64,000 bases of DNA from Acidimicrobiales bacterium (GTDB lineage: Bacteria > Actinomycetota > Acidimicrobiia > Acidimicrobiales > SZUA-35), in NCBI GenBank assembly GCA_028285495.1, contig JANQPB010000026.1, positions 126,001 through 190,000 on the forward strand, written 5' to 3'. Made by a program: the position numbers and the translations under genes. The notes under the pieces are model-generated. The model was not told the origin of the DNA. It saw only the letters and a program-made list of their open reading frames with translations, and made no database searches. Below are positions 24,921 through 33,175 of this stretch, in pieces; positions within the stretch are counted from its first letter, which is position 1; each line of letters opens with the position of its first letter.

Positions 24921-25640
24921 ATGCTTCAGATCAGCATAAACGGACTACATTGCATAGACGAGTCAACGTCCGGCAGGCGGGACAACGTTCGATCGCGGAG
25001 AAGGAAATGGGGTAGTGACGAGCTCGCATTCTTCGTTTGCGTACTGACGGTTGACACGAACGGCACTACGATCCCGAACGAGTGGTCCTATACAAACGAG
25101 CAATCCTTCAGGATCCGATCACTGACCGGTGTCGACTCAGGCGAAGATCACGATTTCGACTATCCGATCGTGGTCAATGTCAAGGAAGGCCCATTCTCGC
25201 GTCTTGCGGAAATCCATTGCTGGGGATGGGAGATCGACGGTGCCTCGACAACCCAACTCAGCGCTCAGAGTGTACACGAGGCCTTGCGAGGCCAAGCGTC
25301 CCGGACGATGTCACCAGGTCAGGCCTACCGCCCTCACGGGCTACTCGAGGCCTTTAATAGTGACCACTTCAGTGGAAACTGGCAACTACTCGAGCACGAC
25401 CTGCTTTGGGCGGACCAATGGCATGTTGACCTTCTGAGGCCACTTGAGGGAGGTCGGCCCGCTGTTCCCATAATTCGTCCAGTTGGGCCGGATGTTCCAG
25501 ATATACCGCTCGTCGATTCGGGGCCCACTAGCCATGAACTCTTTGAACCACAGTCAGACTTCAGGATAGAGCGCCGCACATACGATAGCGCGAAGGAGTT
25601 CAGTAGCTACCGATTCGACGTAAGATATACCGACACCTAG
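24921..25640 (+). CDS. unknown protein, second of a tandem paralogous pair
   Basis: A 239-residue paralogue of the preceding gene, 16 bases downstream of it, with an AGGA ribosome site. The same motifs occur in the same order: HCIDESTSGRR, GSDELAFF, YTNEQSFRIRS, HDLLWADQWHVDL, PLEGG, FRIERRTY. The most conserved parts are the Arg-rich ESTSGRR block, the His-Asp-x-Leu-Trp-x-Asp-x-Trp-His block and the C-terminal FRIERRTY. These may form a binding or catalytic site; that is inference. The pair could act as a heterodimer. Low-GC-like codon use as in the LysR gene. Confidence 0.65.
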   Translation: MLQISINGLHCIDESTSGRRDNVRSRRRKWGSDELAFFVCVLTVDTNGTTIPNEWSYTNEQSFRIRSLTGVDSGEDHDFDYPIVVNVKEGPFSRLAEIHCWGWEIDGASTTQLSAQSVHEALRGQASRTMSPGQAYRPHGLLEAFNSDHFSGNWQLLEHDLLWADQWHVDLLRPLEGGRPAVPIIRPVGPDVPDIPLVDSGPTSHELFEPQSDFRIERRTYDSAKEFSSYRFDVRYTDT

Positions 25641-26049
25641 ATCAAGCTCACCCTAGGGCGGCTAGTGGTGCCACGAGGTCCGATAACGGCGAGGGCTTCC
25701 ATCGATGGGCCGGATCGAAGCCGAGGCCAGCCTATGCTCAACTAGCGACCGATCTAGCCCAGTGATGCCGGTGGGATCGTTTCCACCGGCGAAATCGACC
25801 CCGTGCCCTCACCGATCAGAGCGACAGGAGGGGACGACGCCGTTGTCCAGCAACCAATACCATGCCACCAGTGACGGAACCGGCCGTCTAGGTGCCTTCT
25901 GCACCGCGATAGTAGGAACGTCGGTCTCGTTCCGAGCCGGCGTCGCAGTTTCGGCGGGTGCAATCAACCTTGTGCTTTGGCCCTGAGGTGATGCACTCAG
26001 GGATCTGCGCCCCGCGGATACCGCCGGCATAACGCTCGGCGACCAGGCT
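25641..26049. other. convergent gap with one strong hairpin
   Basis: About 410 bases between the unknown pair (plus) and the XRE regulator (minus). No gene recognised. The perfect hairpin at 25767-25790 is the only clear signal. Confidence 0.4.
25767..25790. terminator. perfect 8-bp hairpin, probable two-way terminator
   Basis: GCCGGTGG-8 bases-CCACCGGC is a perfect stem. It lies between two convergent genes, so it could end transcription from either side. No U-run. Confidence 0.5.
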
Positions 26050-27531
26050 TCAACCGAGGAGGAGGTCTCGTTGGCGCCAGGATCGATCGAGGTTGAAGCG
26101 GGTCTCCCCCGCCAGGCGGTCAGCGGCGAAGAGTTCATTGATCGTTGCTTCGGTGAAGGGGATGAGAATCGAGGGAACGGCGGTGCCGGTCTGGACCAGG
26201 GTGCCTTCGTCGTTGGTGGTGACGGCGTTGGCGAAGATCTCGTCGAAGGCGTCGCCGTCGATGACGGCCACGGTTTCGAGTGACGACCAGAGGTCGAGCG
26301 CACCGACCCGTATCCCGATGGCGTAGACCCTGATCTTGCCCTCCTGACGTGCTCGGTCGAGCGACGCCAGCGGTTCGATCGTGTAGTCAGCGCCGGCCTC
26401 GTCCCCTCCGTGTTCTGCGTTGCCGAGGAACTCTTCGGAGTACTCCCGCATGATGTTGCGCCAGATGTCGAAGTCCTCGCTGTGGTCGACGTGGCGAACG
26501 GTGGAGGGCTGGAACACGCCGCAAGGAATGGTGGTCACGATGCCTCCGGCCGTCGCGACCTTGGACGTGCTGCGGTCGTGTAGCACCATCGAGGCCGAGT
26601 GACGGTCACGGCGGATGGTGAGGGTGTTGATCGAGAGGATGCACGGCCTGCGGCCCGGGTCGAGCGGATCGCCGATGGCCTTGCGGAATCGGAGTCCGCG
26701 CCAGCTCGCCGGCGCCAACGCACCGTCGTTGATCACGTGGGTTGCAACCAACTCGTGGGCGACGGCCTCGGTGATGTCGATGGCGTCGAAGTAGTTCATG
26801 TGCCCGAACGACATCTGTCCTTTGCCGTTCCCGATCTCGGCGTGGGTGAGACGCCAGCACGGCCGATTCTCGAACAGTGACGGCCGGGCGAGTTCTCGAA
26901 TGGCGTAGCTGTACCGGGTGAACCGGCGCCCGTCGTTCGCCAGCGGCAGGATGCCGGCGAGGTCCTCCCCGGTGCCGTCGATCTGCGGTGGCTCGGAGGT
27001 TGTGTCCATCGAGATGTCGATGTGCTCCAGCGGTACCGGCTCGTTGGGTGTCCACTCGGGACGGGTCAGCATCCCGGTGTCGTCGATTCGGTTGGCTTCC
27101 GGGTAGAGCTGGGCTGCCAGACGGGCCAGAGCTGGTTGCCGGCCGTGGGAGGCTCGTCGGATCGTCAGCCATTGACGCTGGGAAGCTTCGATCTCGGGGT
27201 CTTTGTCGCCGTCGCCCTGGTCGAGGTCGAGCAGTTGTAGACCGGGCCCGCTCAGATGGCCGGTGCTGTGGACAGGTGCGGGGCGCTGCCGGGTCAGTCC
27301 GAGCTCCTCGACGGTCACGCCGAAGTGCTCGGCCAGAAGCTGCCGGTTGTAGGGACCTGGCCGGACGATGCCGCGCTCCCATCGAGACACATCGTTGCCG
27401 GTGGTGGCGACGGGGCGACCTCGGGCGATGGCGATGGCCTGGAGGGCGTCGGCCACCTGCTCCTGCGACTCGCCCCGGAGATCACGCAGGTTGTACAGCG
27501 TCACGTTCGGCTCGGGGTTCGCTCGGGCCAT
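26050..27531 (-). CDS. XRE-type regulator with a large C-terminal domain (AICE)
   Basis: A 493-residue protein. The N-terminal XRE helix-turn-helix is clear: LYNLRDLRGESQEQVADALQ, TTGNDVSRWERGIVRPGPYN, HFGVTVEELG. The C-terminal two-thirds is an unnamed domain found with such regulators in actinobacterial elements, with IMREYSEEFLGNAEH as a marker resembling a Nudix-like REx2EE pattern. ATG at 27531 is preceded by AAGGAG at a good distance, which decides it over a longer frame. It probably represses element functions. It is divergent from the GntR side and convergent with the unknown pair. Confidence 0.8.
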   Translation of the reverse strand: MARANPEPNVTLYNLRDLRGESQEQVADALQAIAIARGRPVATTGNDVSRWERGIVRPGPYNRQLLAEHFGVTVEELGLTRQRPAPVHSTGHLSGPGLQLLDLDQGDGDKDPEIEASQRQWLTIRRASHGRQPALARLAAQLYPEANRIDDTGMLTRPEWTPNEPVPLEHIDISMDTTSEPPQIDGTGEDLAGILPLANDGRRFTRYSYAIRELARPSLFENRPCWRLTHAEIGNGKGQMSFGHMNYFDAIDITEAVAHELVATHVINDGALAPASWRGLRFRKAIGDPLDPGRRPCILSINTLTIRRDRHSASMVLHDRSTSKVATAGGIVTTIPCGVFQPSTVRHVDHSEDFDIWRNIMREYSEEFLGNAEHGGDEAGADYTIEPLASLDRARQEGKIRVYAIGIRVGALDLWSSLETVAVIDGDAFDEIFANAVTTNDEGTLVQTGTAVPSILIPFTEATINELFAADRLAGETRFNLDRSWRQRDLLLG

Positions 27532-27762
27532 GCGGCGCTCCTTCGGTGACCGGCTGGCCGGCGCTCTAGGCACGAGACCGGTGGCGTGCCTAGTCGAAGC
27601 CTAGTGGCCGCTGATCGACACCCTTGGTGTAGCTCTCGGAACGGGCTGGCTCGTCGATCAGGCTTGAAGACATGACTACCGAGGAGACGGCGAACCTTCA
27701 ACGCAGGATCCGCTTGCTTCGCCTGGAGCTTGCGCAGGCGGCCAACAGGCTTGACCGGCTCA

Positions 27763-28164
27763 CTACGTCGATGGAGGAACGGTCCCGCCCTCGACCTGGG
27801 CTTCCAGGTCGTCGAGGCGCTGGTTTATCGAGCGGATCGCAGCACCGATCGCCTGCAGTTCCTGGTGAAGCGCCTGGAACTCCGGCGATGGATCGGGCCG
27901 ATCAGCACTGTGGCTGAGGGTCTCGACGTCCAAGTCCGACCGCACGAAGGTGCCGCGACCGGGGACGCCTTGCGTGATCCCCGCGTCCTGCAGGATGTTG
28001 AGCGCACTCTGGACGGTCTGACTGGAGACCCCGTAGCGGTCCATCAGCTCGCGGGTCGACGGCACCCGCTCCCCCGGCCCGATGACTCGATCGACGACCA
28101 GGCTGCGCAGATCGTCGGCAATCTGCCGCTGCTTGGGACGTGGGTCGTTGGGATCGATCGACAC
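27763..28164 (-). CDS. GntR-family repressor, KorSA-like
   Basis: About 133 residues. The GntR winged helix reads RQIADDLRSLVVDRVIGPGE, RVPSTRELMDRYGVSSQTVQ, then LNILQDAGITQGVPGRGTFV. A short coiled-coil-like tail (FQALHQELQAIGAAIRSINQ and RLDDLEAQVEG) replaces the usual ligand domain. This compact form matches KorSA-type regulators of pSAM2-like elements, which silence the replication/transfer genes. GTG at 28164 is preferred; GTG at 28203 is possible. It is divergent from the core operon that starts at 28307, with a perfect dyad in between. Confidence 0.8.
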   Translation of the reverse strand: MSIDPNDPRPKQRQIADDLRSLVVDRVIGPGERVPSTRELMDRYGVSSQTVQSALNILQDAGITQGVPGRGTFVRSDLDVETLSHSADRPDPSPEFQALHQELQAIGAAIRSINQRLDDLEAQVEGGTVPPST

Positions 28165-28228
28165 AGCTTCAACTCTAGGGCGCTCCACTGCGCCCCACTT
28201 CACCTGCGCACTGCCCTATAGCTAGTTG

Positions 28229-28252
28229 ATTAACTGGAGCGCATCAGTTAAT
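28229..28252. promoter_or_regulatory. dyad operator, probable GntR/KorSA-like binding site
   Basis: ATTAACT-10 bases-AGTTAAT, a perfect 7-bp inverted repeat in an AT-rich pocket between the divergent GntR gene and the core operon. An overlapping partial copy (AGTTGATTAACT) lies just left. Position and symmetry suit autoregulation and operon control. Confidence 0.55.
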
Positions 28253-28306
28253 ATGGAACCACCTACCAACCGGTCCCCTCAGCGGGAGCCAGCAAACAGG
28301 AGCATC

Positions 28307-28681
28307 ATGCGAAACCTACCTTTGGACAATGAGGGCTTTCGGGCCCAGGTGTTGGCTGCGGTCGAGGTGGTCGAGGACGCCGACTACCAGACCAAGGCTC
28401 AGAAGATCTCCAAGACCGGGTTGCCGGTGTGGAAGATCAGGCTGTTGACCCGTGACGGCGACGACGAGACCCGCCGTCCCGAGATCACCGAGGTGAAGGT
28501 CCCGGCCGCGGCGCGTCCGGCGATCGTGCCCGGCGTGATCCCCTCGTTCGGGGGCCTGGTCGGGATGGTGTGGTCGGGGGACAACGGCGGGGGTGTGTCG
28601 CTGCGGGCGGACACCGTGGCCATGGACGCCCCGCCGTCGACCTCGACTCGGGCCAAGAGCGGGGAGAAGTCTGCCGCCTGA
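28307..28681 (+). CDS. conserved small AICE protein of unknown function
   Basis: A 124-residue protein starting MRNLPLDNEGFRAQVLAAVE with an AGGAG site 7 bases upstream of the ATG. The MRxLP(L/V)D start and a central KTGLPVWKIRLLTRDG segment resemble a small protein often encoded just before the transfer gene in actinobacterial plasmids and AICEs. The C-terminus is Ser/Thr/Ala-rich and probably flexible. It is the first gene of the core operon, under the GntR operator. Its role (replication or transfer accessory) is inference. Confidence 0.7.
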   Translation: MRNLPLDNEGFRAQVLAAVEVVEDADYQTKAQKISKTGLPVWKIRLLTRDGDDETRRPEITEVKVPAAARPAIVPGVIPSFGGLVGMVWSGDNGGGVSLRADTVAMDAPPSTSTRAKSGEKSAA

Positions 28682-28682
28682 C

Positions 28683-28751
28683 CCCCTGCTGGCGGCTGGT
28701 CGCTTTGGACGGTCACCGATCAGGTCTCGGGTTCGATTCCCGAGCAGAGCA
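28683..28751 (+). other. tRNA-like fragment (good T-arm, no full cloverleaf)
   Basis: A perfect T-arm, TCGGG-TTCGATT-CCCGA (28727-28743), is followed by GCAGAGC-A where an acceptor strand would be. No matching 5' acceptor strand (GCTCTGC) or clean anticodon arm is found upstream, so I do not call it a tRNA. It lies in the 119-base gap between two core-operon genes. Confidence 0.3.
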
Positions 28752-28800
28752 CGAGGGTTCCGGCGGTCGGAGCCCCTGACAAGAGCAAGGGGTTGAACAG

Positions 28801-29442
28801 ATGGCACGAGCGCTGTCTTCAACGCGCCCAAGAACCGGGCAAGCGGACCGGTCGGCGCCACATCGGGTGAGCCTCGACGAGCTGGCTCCCCCCGACAAGC
28901 GGATCTCTGCACGGGAAGCGATGGCCCAGTTCCGGGCCCGTGGGCTCGACACCGTCGACTCCCAAGACGTCGAGGTGTACCGGCTGGTCATGTTGCCAGC
29001 GGAGTTCAAGCGCCTCTGCCTCCGCCTCGACCGGGCACTGGCCGAGCGTTGGGAACAGACCCGACGTGACCCCGCCCCCGACCCGGCCGGTCTGCCCTTC
29101 GGCGAGGATCTGCAACCGGCGGCCGACGCGGTGCGCCGGCACCGGTGGGAGACCCAGCCGGGTGTCGAGTTGCACCCGCATCGGGGTGACTGGGCGATCG
29201 ACGACGAGCACCAGGTCCCCGGGCGGCTCAAGCTCATCGCTGGCCGGGAGTTCACCGCCTCCGGCATCCGGGGGCGCCTGCGGTTCCATCACGCCGTTCG
29301 CACGATCGACGGTCACGTCTGGCTGGAGGCATTTGACCGGGACGGCCGCTACCGGTCGGTCAGCCCGGACCGGGTTCGTCGTGTGCACGTCAGGTCGAGG
29401 ATGGGGCGCCTGCCAAGCGTGGCCCCTCGAGCCCGGAGGTGA
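28801..29442 (+). CDS. AICE core protein of unknown function
   Basis: A 213-residue soluble, Arg-rich protein. An N-terminal basic tail is followed by a segment RISAREAMAQFRARGLDTVD and a C-terminal half with LKLIAGREFTASGIRGRLRF. I do not recognise a domain; DNA-related function would fit the charge but is not shown. An AAGGGG run before ATG 28801 serves as ribosome site. Its stop overlaps the next start by four bases (GTGA), placing it firmly in the core operon. Confidence 0.65.
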   Translation: MARALSSTRPRTGQADRSAPHRVSLDELAPPDKRISAREAMAQFRARGLDTVDSQDVEVYRLVMLPAEFKRLCLRLDRALAERWEQTRRDPAPDPAGLPFGEDLQPAADAVRRHRWETQPGVELHPHRGDWAIDDEHQVPGRLKLIAGREFTASGIRGRLRFHHAVRTIDGHVWLEAFDRDGRYRSVSPDRVRRVHVRSRMGRLPSVAPRARR

Positions 29443-29675
29443 CCGCCATGGCGCTCCCCTCCCCTAACCATGCCGACCCGCTCGTGTGGGCGTTGGTTGA
29501 TGCCCTGGTCGAAGCCGTCGACACCGATCGGGTTGACGCCGCCCGCCGAGTCCAAGCGGCCCTGGAGCCCTTCGGTGCCGCTTCATTGTTTGCCGCCGAG
29601 GTGCGTCTCAACGGTCGTTCATCCGACGCGGTCTGGTCCCTCCTCGGTGAGATCGACACGGAGGCGTTCCTCTGA
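29439..29675 (+). CDS. small AICE protein of unknown function
   Basis: A 78-residue acidic helical protein (VWALVDALVEAVDTDRVDAA, RRVQAALEPFGAASLFAAEV). The start GTG overlaps the upstream stop (GTGA) and its stop overlaps the next ATG (TGATG), so it is coupled on both sides. An internal ATG at 29451 is an alternative start. The family is not recognised; position just before the transfer genes suggests a spread/transfer accessory role. Confidence 0.65.
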   Translation: MTAMALPSPNHADPLVWALVDALVEAVDTDRVDAARRVQAALEPFGAASLFAAEVRLNGRSSDAVWSLLGEIDTEAFL

Positions 29676-30295
29676 TGCGACCCGTCCTCAAAGCCTTCGC
29701 CTCCGACCACCCCGTGGCCGTGTTCTTCGCCGTCGTCGCCCGCTGGCTCGTCTGGACCGTGACCGGCAGTCCCGCCGCCATCCTGGCTGCGGTCGCCTGC
29801 CTGCTGGCCGGCGCATCGTTGCGAGCCTCTGCGGAAGTCGCAGCCGTGGGCCTGGCCGTGATGGCCGCCTGGGGCATGACCAGCTGGTACCCGACTCGTC
29901 TGCGGTGGGTGTGGCTGTGGTGGCGGATCTGCCGCTTCCGGCTCCGGTGGCCAACGGTCATGGGCTCGGTGGTTGGTACCTGGCAGACGGTGGTGGCCAA
30001 GGCGTTGTCGTCGAACAACTACAGCGTCCCCGGCGGTCTCCGCCCGATCCTCGACGCCCCCGCCCTCGGCCTGTTTCCACGTATCCGGGGAACCGTAGTC
30101 ATCTGGACCGTTCGACCGGCCGCCGGTCACACCCTGGCTGACCTGGCCGCCCAGGTGGACACGATCGCTGCGAATTACCGGATCGTTGACCGGGTCGATG
30201 TCGACTACCCGAAGGCCACCGCTCACAAGGGCCGCCTGGTCGTCTCGTTCGCTGACGAGCTGGTCACGGTTCGGGAGCCGTCGTGGGCCTCCTGA
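29675..30295 (+). CDS. membrane-anchored transfer protein, TraB/FtsK N-terminal-like
   Basis: A 206-residue protein with membrane segments near residues 15-33 and 34-70 (SPAAILAAVACLLAGASLRA, AVGLAVMAAWGMTSWYP). A cytoplasmic domain follows (TVMGSVVGTWQTVVAKALSS, IRGTVVIWTVRPAAGHTLAD). It overlaps the FtsK-like gene by 13 bases. In pSAM2-type elements the transfer protein has an N-terminal membrane part and a C-terminal ATPase. Here these appear as two separate genes, with this one giving the membrane anchor. That split is an inference from size and order. Confidence 0.7.
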   Translation: MRPVLKAFASDHPVAVFFAVVARWLVWTVTGSPAAILAAVACLLAGASLRASAEVAAVGLAVMAAWGMTSWYPTRLRWVWLWWRICRFRLRWPTVMGSVVGTWQTVVAKALSSNNYSVPGGLRPILDAPALGLFPRIRGTVVIWTVRPAAGHTLADLAAQVDTIAANYRIVDRVDVDYPKATAHKGRLVVSFADELVTVREPSWAS

Positions 30296-31158
30296 CCCGC
30301 CGCCGGACCGTCGTCGGTGTGGTGATCGGCCGCCGCTTCGACGGGCGACCCTGCATCGTCCCCTGGCCCGGCCTTGTCCATCTCCTGCTCGCCGGCGTCA
30401 CCGGGTCGGGCAAGTCTGGTTGGTCGGCTGCCCTGATCGGCGTCCTGGCCGCTGATGCCAACACGGTCATCGTTGGGATCGACCTCAAGGGCGGGGTCGA
30501 GCTCGGACCTTGGGAACCACGCCTCACGGTCCTGGCCTCCTCACCGGGCGACGCCACCCGCCTCCTGGCCCGGGTCTACGAGCTGGTCGAGTACCGGGCT
30601 GCGATCCTACGGGCGGCTGGCCGCCGGCACTGGACCCCAGCGGATGGGCCGGCCGTGTTGCTGGTGGTCGACGAGCTGGCGGAGCTGGCCGCTCTCGACA
30701 ACCACGTCATCGCCCAGGCCCTCCGCAACCCCGGCAAAGAGGCAACTGCGGCGATCAAGCAAGCGAGGGAAGAGGTTGGCCTGCGCCTGGGGCTGTTGGC
30801 GTCGATCACTCGCCTGGCCCGCTTCGTGAACGTCACGGTCTTGTGTGCCACGCAGTACCCGTTGGCCCAGGTCGTCCCCTCCGAACTGCGATCCAACCTG
30901 ACCGGCCGCATCGCCGGACGAGTCACCGGCCGTGAGCAAGTCGAGGTGGCGCTCGGTCACGGCCTGGCCGACGTCGTGTCCCCGGACTCGATTGCCGTCT
31001 CCGAAAGGGGCGTCGCCTATGTCCTCGGCGTGCCCGGCTACGAGCTGCCCGTTCGCTGCCGGGCCGACCTGGTCACCGACGACGCCATCGCCGCCCGAGC
31101 AGCCGCTACCGCCCACCTGAACCACTCCGAGCACGAGGTGTTCTGTGATGAAGCCTGA
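30283..31158 (+). CDS. FtsK/SpoIIIE-type DNA translocase (TraB/TraSA-like)
   Basis: A 291-residue ATPase with Walker A GVTGSGKS (about residues 39-46) and Walker B LLVVDELAEL (about 125-134). TVIVGIDLKGGVELG and VTVLCATQYPLAQVVPSELR are typical of FtsK/TraB. Such hexameric motors move double-stranded DNA between cells in actinobacterial conjugation. GTG at 30283 overlaps the preceding membrane protein. No gamma-like winged helix is obvious at the C-terminus, which is short. Confidence 0.9.
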   Translation: MGLLTRRRTVVGVVIGRRFDGRPCIVPWPGLVHLLLAGVTGSGKSGWSAALIGVLAADANTVIVGIDLKGGVELGPWEPRLTVLASSPGDATRLLARVYELVEYRAAILRAAGRRHWTPADGPAVLLVVDELAELAALDNHVIAQALRNPGKEATAAIKQAREEVGLRLGLLASITRLARFVNVTVLCATQYPLAQVVPSELRSNLTGRIAGRVTGREQVEVALGHGLADVVSPDSIAVSERGVAYVLGVPGYELPVRCRADLVTDDAIAARAAATAHLNHSEHEVFCDEA

Positions 31159-31245
31159 CGAGATCATCGATCCGCCTCCTGCCTGGGCACGGACCGCCTG
31201 GATCGCCGCTACCCCACCGAGGCACATGAACGCCGACAGGCGGTC

Positions 31246-31551
31246 ATGGGTGCTTCCACGCACACCCCACCCGAACACCACCGCCGCCGGAAGGTCACCA
31301 CCGGACTCGACGCCCGGGGCCCGCTCCCCTTCGACGCCCCACCACCCCACGGCACCGCCGGACCGGAGCCCCGCCACCGGATCGGGTGGGCGCTGGTGCT
31401 CATGTGCTTGGCCGAGATCGTCGTCACGGCAACCGCAGTCGCCACCGGCGCCTACGTCATCGGACTCGCAGCCGTGTCGGCCATGTTCGTCTGCGGGCTG
31501 GTGCTGATCGTTGCTGAGTCGGCCAACGCCGTGCGGAGGGACTGCCGATGA
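31246..31551 (+). CDS. small two-span membrane protein, possible Spd-like
   Basis: A 101-residue protein: hydrophilic first half, then IGWALVLMCLAEIVVTATAV and AYVIGLAAVSAMFVCGLVLI as two spans. The reading frame upstream of ATG 31246 (LDRRYPTEAHERRQAVMG) is also protein-like. Another frame from ATG 31148 (MKPDEIIDPPPAWAR) overlaps the FtsK stop and looks like a real start. One indel between 31180 and 31240 would join them, so the native gene may begin at 31148 and be frameshifted here. Its stop overlaps rep (ATGA). Confidence 0.6.
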   Translation: MGASTHTPPEHHRRRKVTTGLDARGPLPFDAPPPHGTAGPEPRHRIGWALVLMCLAEIVVTATAVATGAYVIGLAAVSAMFVCGLVLIVAESANAVRRDCR

Positions 31552-32996
31552 CCGTCAACGTCTATGAAGCAACGGCCCGAGCCGGGAGCCTCAAGCGGGA
31601 GGCGAGGGCCGGAGGCGCCGAAGGCGCCGACGGGACTCCGGGCTTGTTCTTAGGCCACAACGTGCCGCACCTGACGTCGCTGCCAGATCGTGAACTTCCG
31701 GCGCCGGTGGCGAACTGGCCCGAACTCGACGGGCACGTCGTCGGCTTCCGACCCGCAGACGCAGCCGCCATGGCTGCTGCCTGGTTCCCCGGCTCCGACG
31801 GACTGGCCGAAGTCGAAGCACCAACGGTGCCAGGCCAGTACGTGCCGCTGGGCGACCGTGCTGGTCGTGCGGTGGACGCAGCCACTGGGGAGCTGGTCCG
31901 AGTCGTCGACACGCTGGAGCGGCACCCGATGCGACCGGTGCACGAGCGCAAGATCCGCCGCCGGCTCGTCATCGCCGGCGGGAAGATCGCCATCGAGTGC
32001 GACCACCTCGACCGCACCGAGAAACGCCTCGAAGCCATCGAAGCCGCCCTGGCAATCGAAGCCCTCGTCGACGCCACCGACGCCGACGGTTGCTGCGACG
32101 GCCACGACCTGGTCGACAACGACCCCGACCACGAGGACGAGGAGAGCTACGGCCGGGTGATCTGGGAGTTCTCCCGCAAGTCACGGCAACGGCTTCGCCA
32201 ACGAGTGGCCGAGGCCGACTGGTACGAAGCGTTGCAGCGGGACGGCACCCGGACCGGGATGCTGACCCTCACCTACCCCGGAGACTGGCAACGCTACGCC
32301 CCCGATCCCGAGACGATCACCCGACACCGTCACGCCCTGGAGAAGCGACTCGTGCGGGCGCTGGGGTACCTGCCGGCGTTCTTCTGGGTCCGTGAGTTCC
32401 AACACCGAGGCGCACCCCACTTCCACCTCGCCGGCGCCTGGCCCGCCACCGTCGACGGTCTCCCGCTGCGCGAGTGGCTGTCGCTGACCTGGTACGAGAT
32501 CGTCGGATCCAACGACCGCCGGCACCTCGACGCCGGCACCAGGGTCGACTGGTCCAAAGGCATCGAAGCCTCCGACCCCAACCGGCTGGCCGCCTACTTC
32601 TCCGCCTACACCACCGGCCAGGGCGGCAAGGAGTACCAGCACCATCCGCCCGAAGGCTGGTGCAACGAGAACGGATCCGCCGGCCGTCACTGGGGTTATC
32701 GAGGCGTCGAACTCACCCGCTCGGAGGTGGCGTTGACTCGCGAGCAGATGATCGAAGCGCAGCGCTTCCTGCGTCGCTACATCAACTCACACAAGCGGAC
32801 CATGCGAGCCAAAGGCCGCAACGGACAACGCAGCCGACCCGTCAACCGCCGCTGGCAACTCACCTCCCTGCACGGCCTCGACACCGGCTTCACGTTCCTC
32901 ACCAACGACGGCCCCGCCCTCGCCGTTGCGATGGGCCGAGCACTCGATCCCGACCCACCACCCTGGACACCCGGAGAACGGAGACCACTCCCATGA
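31548..32996 (+). CDS. rolling-circle replication initiator (RepSA-like)
   Basis: A 482-residue Rep. MLTLTYPGDW (about residues 238-247) fits Rep motif I. QHRGAPHFHLAG (about 283-294) is the HUH metal-binding motif II. AYFSAYTTGQGGKEYQ (about 346-361) carries Tyr residues suited as nucleophile. The Trp-rich C-terminal half resembles AICE Rep proteins. Such proteins nick the element's origin for replication after excision. The N-terminal 200 residues are variable. ATG at 31548 overlaps the membrane gene and the stop overlaps xis (ATGA). Confidence 0.85.
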   Translation: MTVNVYEATARAGSLKREARAGGAEGADGTPGLFLGHNVPHLTSLPDRELPAPVANWPELDGHVVGFRPADAAAMAAAWFPGSDGLAEVEAPTVPGQYVPLGDRAGRAVDAATGELVRVVDTLERHPMRPVHERKIRRRLVIAGGKIAIECDHLDRTEKRLEAIEAALAIEALVDATDADGCCDGHDLVDNDPDHEDEESYGRVIWEFSRKSRQRLRQRVAEADWYEALQRDGTRTGMLTLTYPGDWQRYAPDPETITRHRHALEKRLVRALGYLPAFFWVREFQHRGAPHFHLAGAWPATVDGLPLREWLSLTWYEIVGSNDRRHLDAGTRVDWSKGIEASDPNRLAAYFSAYTTGQGGKEYQHHPPEGWCNENGSAGRHWGYRGVELTRSEVALTREQMIEAQRFLRRYINSHKRTMRAKGRNGQRSRPVNRRWQLTSLHGLDTGFTFLTNDGPALAVAMGRALDPDPPPWTPGERRPLP

Positions 32997-33175
32997 GCGT
33001 CGAACCGCTCTTGTACACCGTTCCGGAGGCGGCGCGTCTCCTTCGGATTGGCCGCTCTTCGCTGTACGAGCTGATCGCCACCCGGCAGCTCGTGAGCATC
33101 ACGATCGGGAGCCGGCGATTGATCCCGGTCGAGGAACTGGAGGCGTTCGTCGCAGCGAGAAAGGACGCGGCGTGA
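32993..33175 (+). CDS. xis: excisionase, MerR/DNA-binding excisionase family
   Basis: A 60-residue protein with the excisionase winged helix: YTVPEAARLLRIGRSSLYEL, then LVSITIGSRRLIPVEELEAF. Xis proteins bend DNA at the attachment site and turn the integrase towards excision. It overlaps rep (ATGA) and the integrase (GTGA), as in pSAM2-like elements. Confidence 0.9.
   Translation: MSVEPLLYTVPEAARLLRIGRSSLYELIATRQLVSITIGSRRLIPVEELEAFVAARKDAA

Noticed and set aside
27672..27917. Small plus-strand frame with a coiled-coil-like start
   Set aside because: The second half is antisense to the GntR gene and not protein-like; ribosome site weak. The first 37 codons alone are not enough to call a gene.
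28683..28751. Full tRNA gene inside the AICE
   Set aside because: Only the T-arm folds; acceptor and anticodon arms do not pair. Kept as a tRNA-like fragment only.
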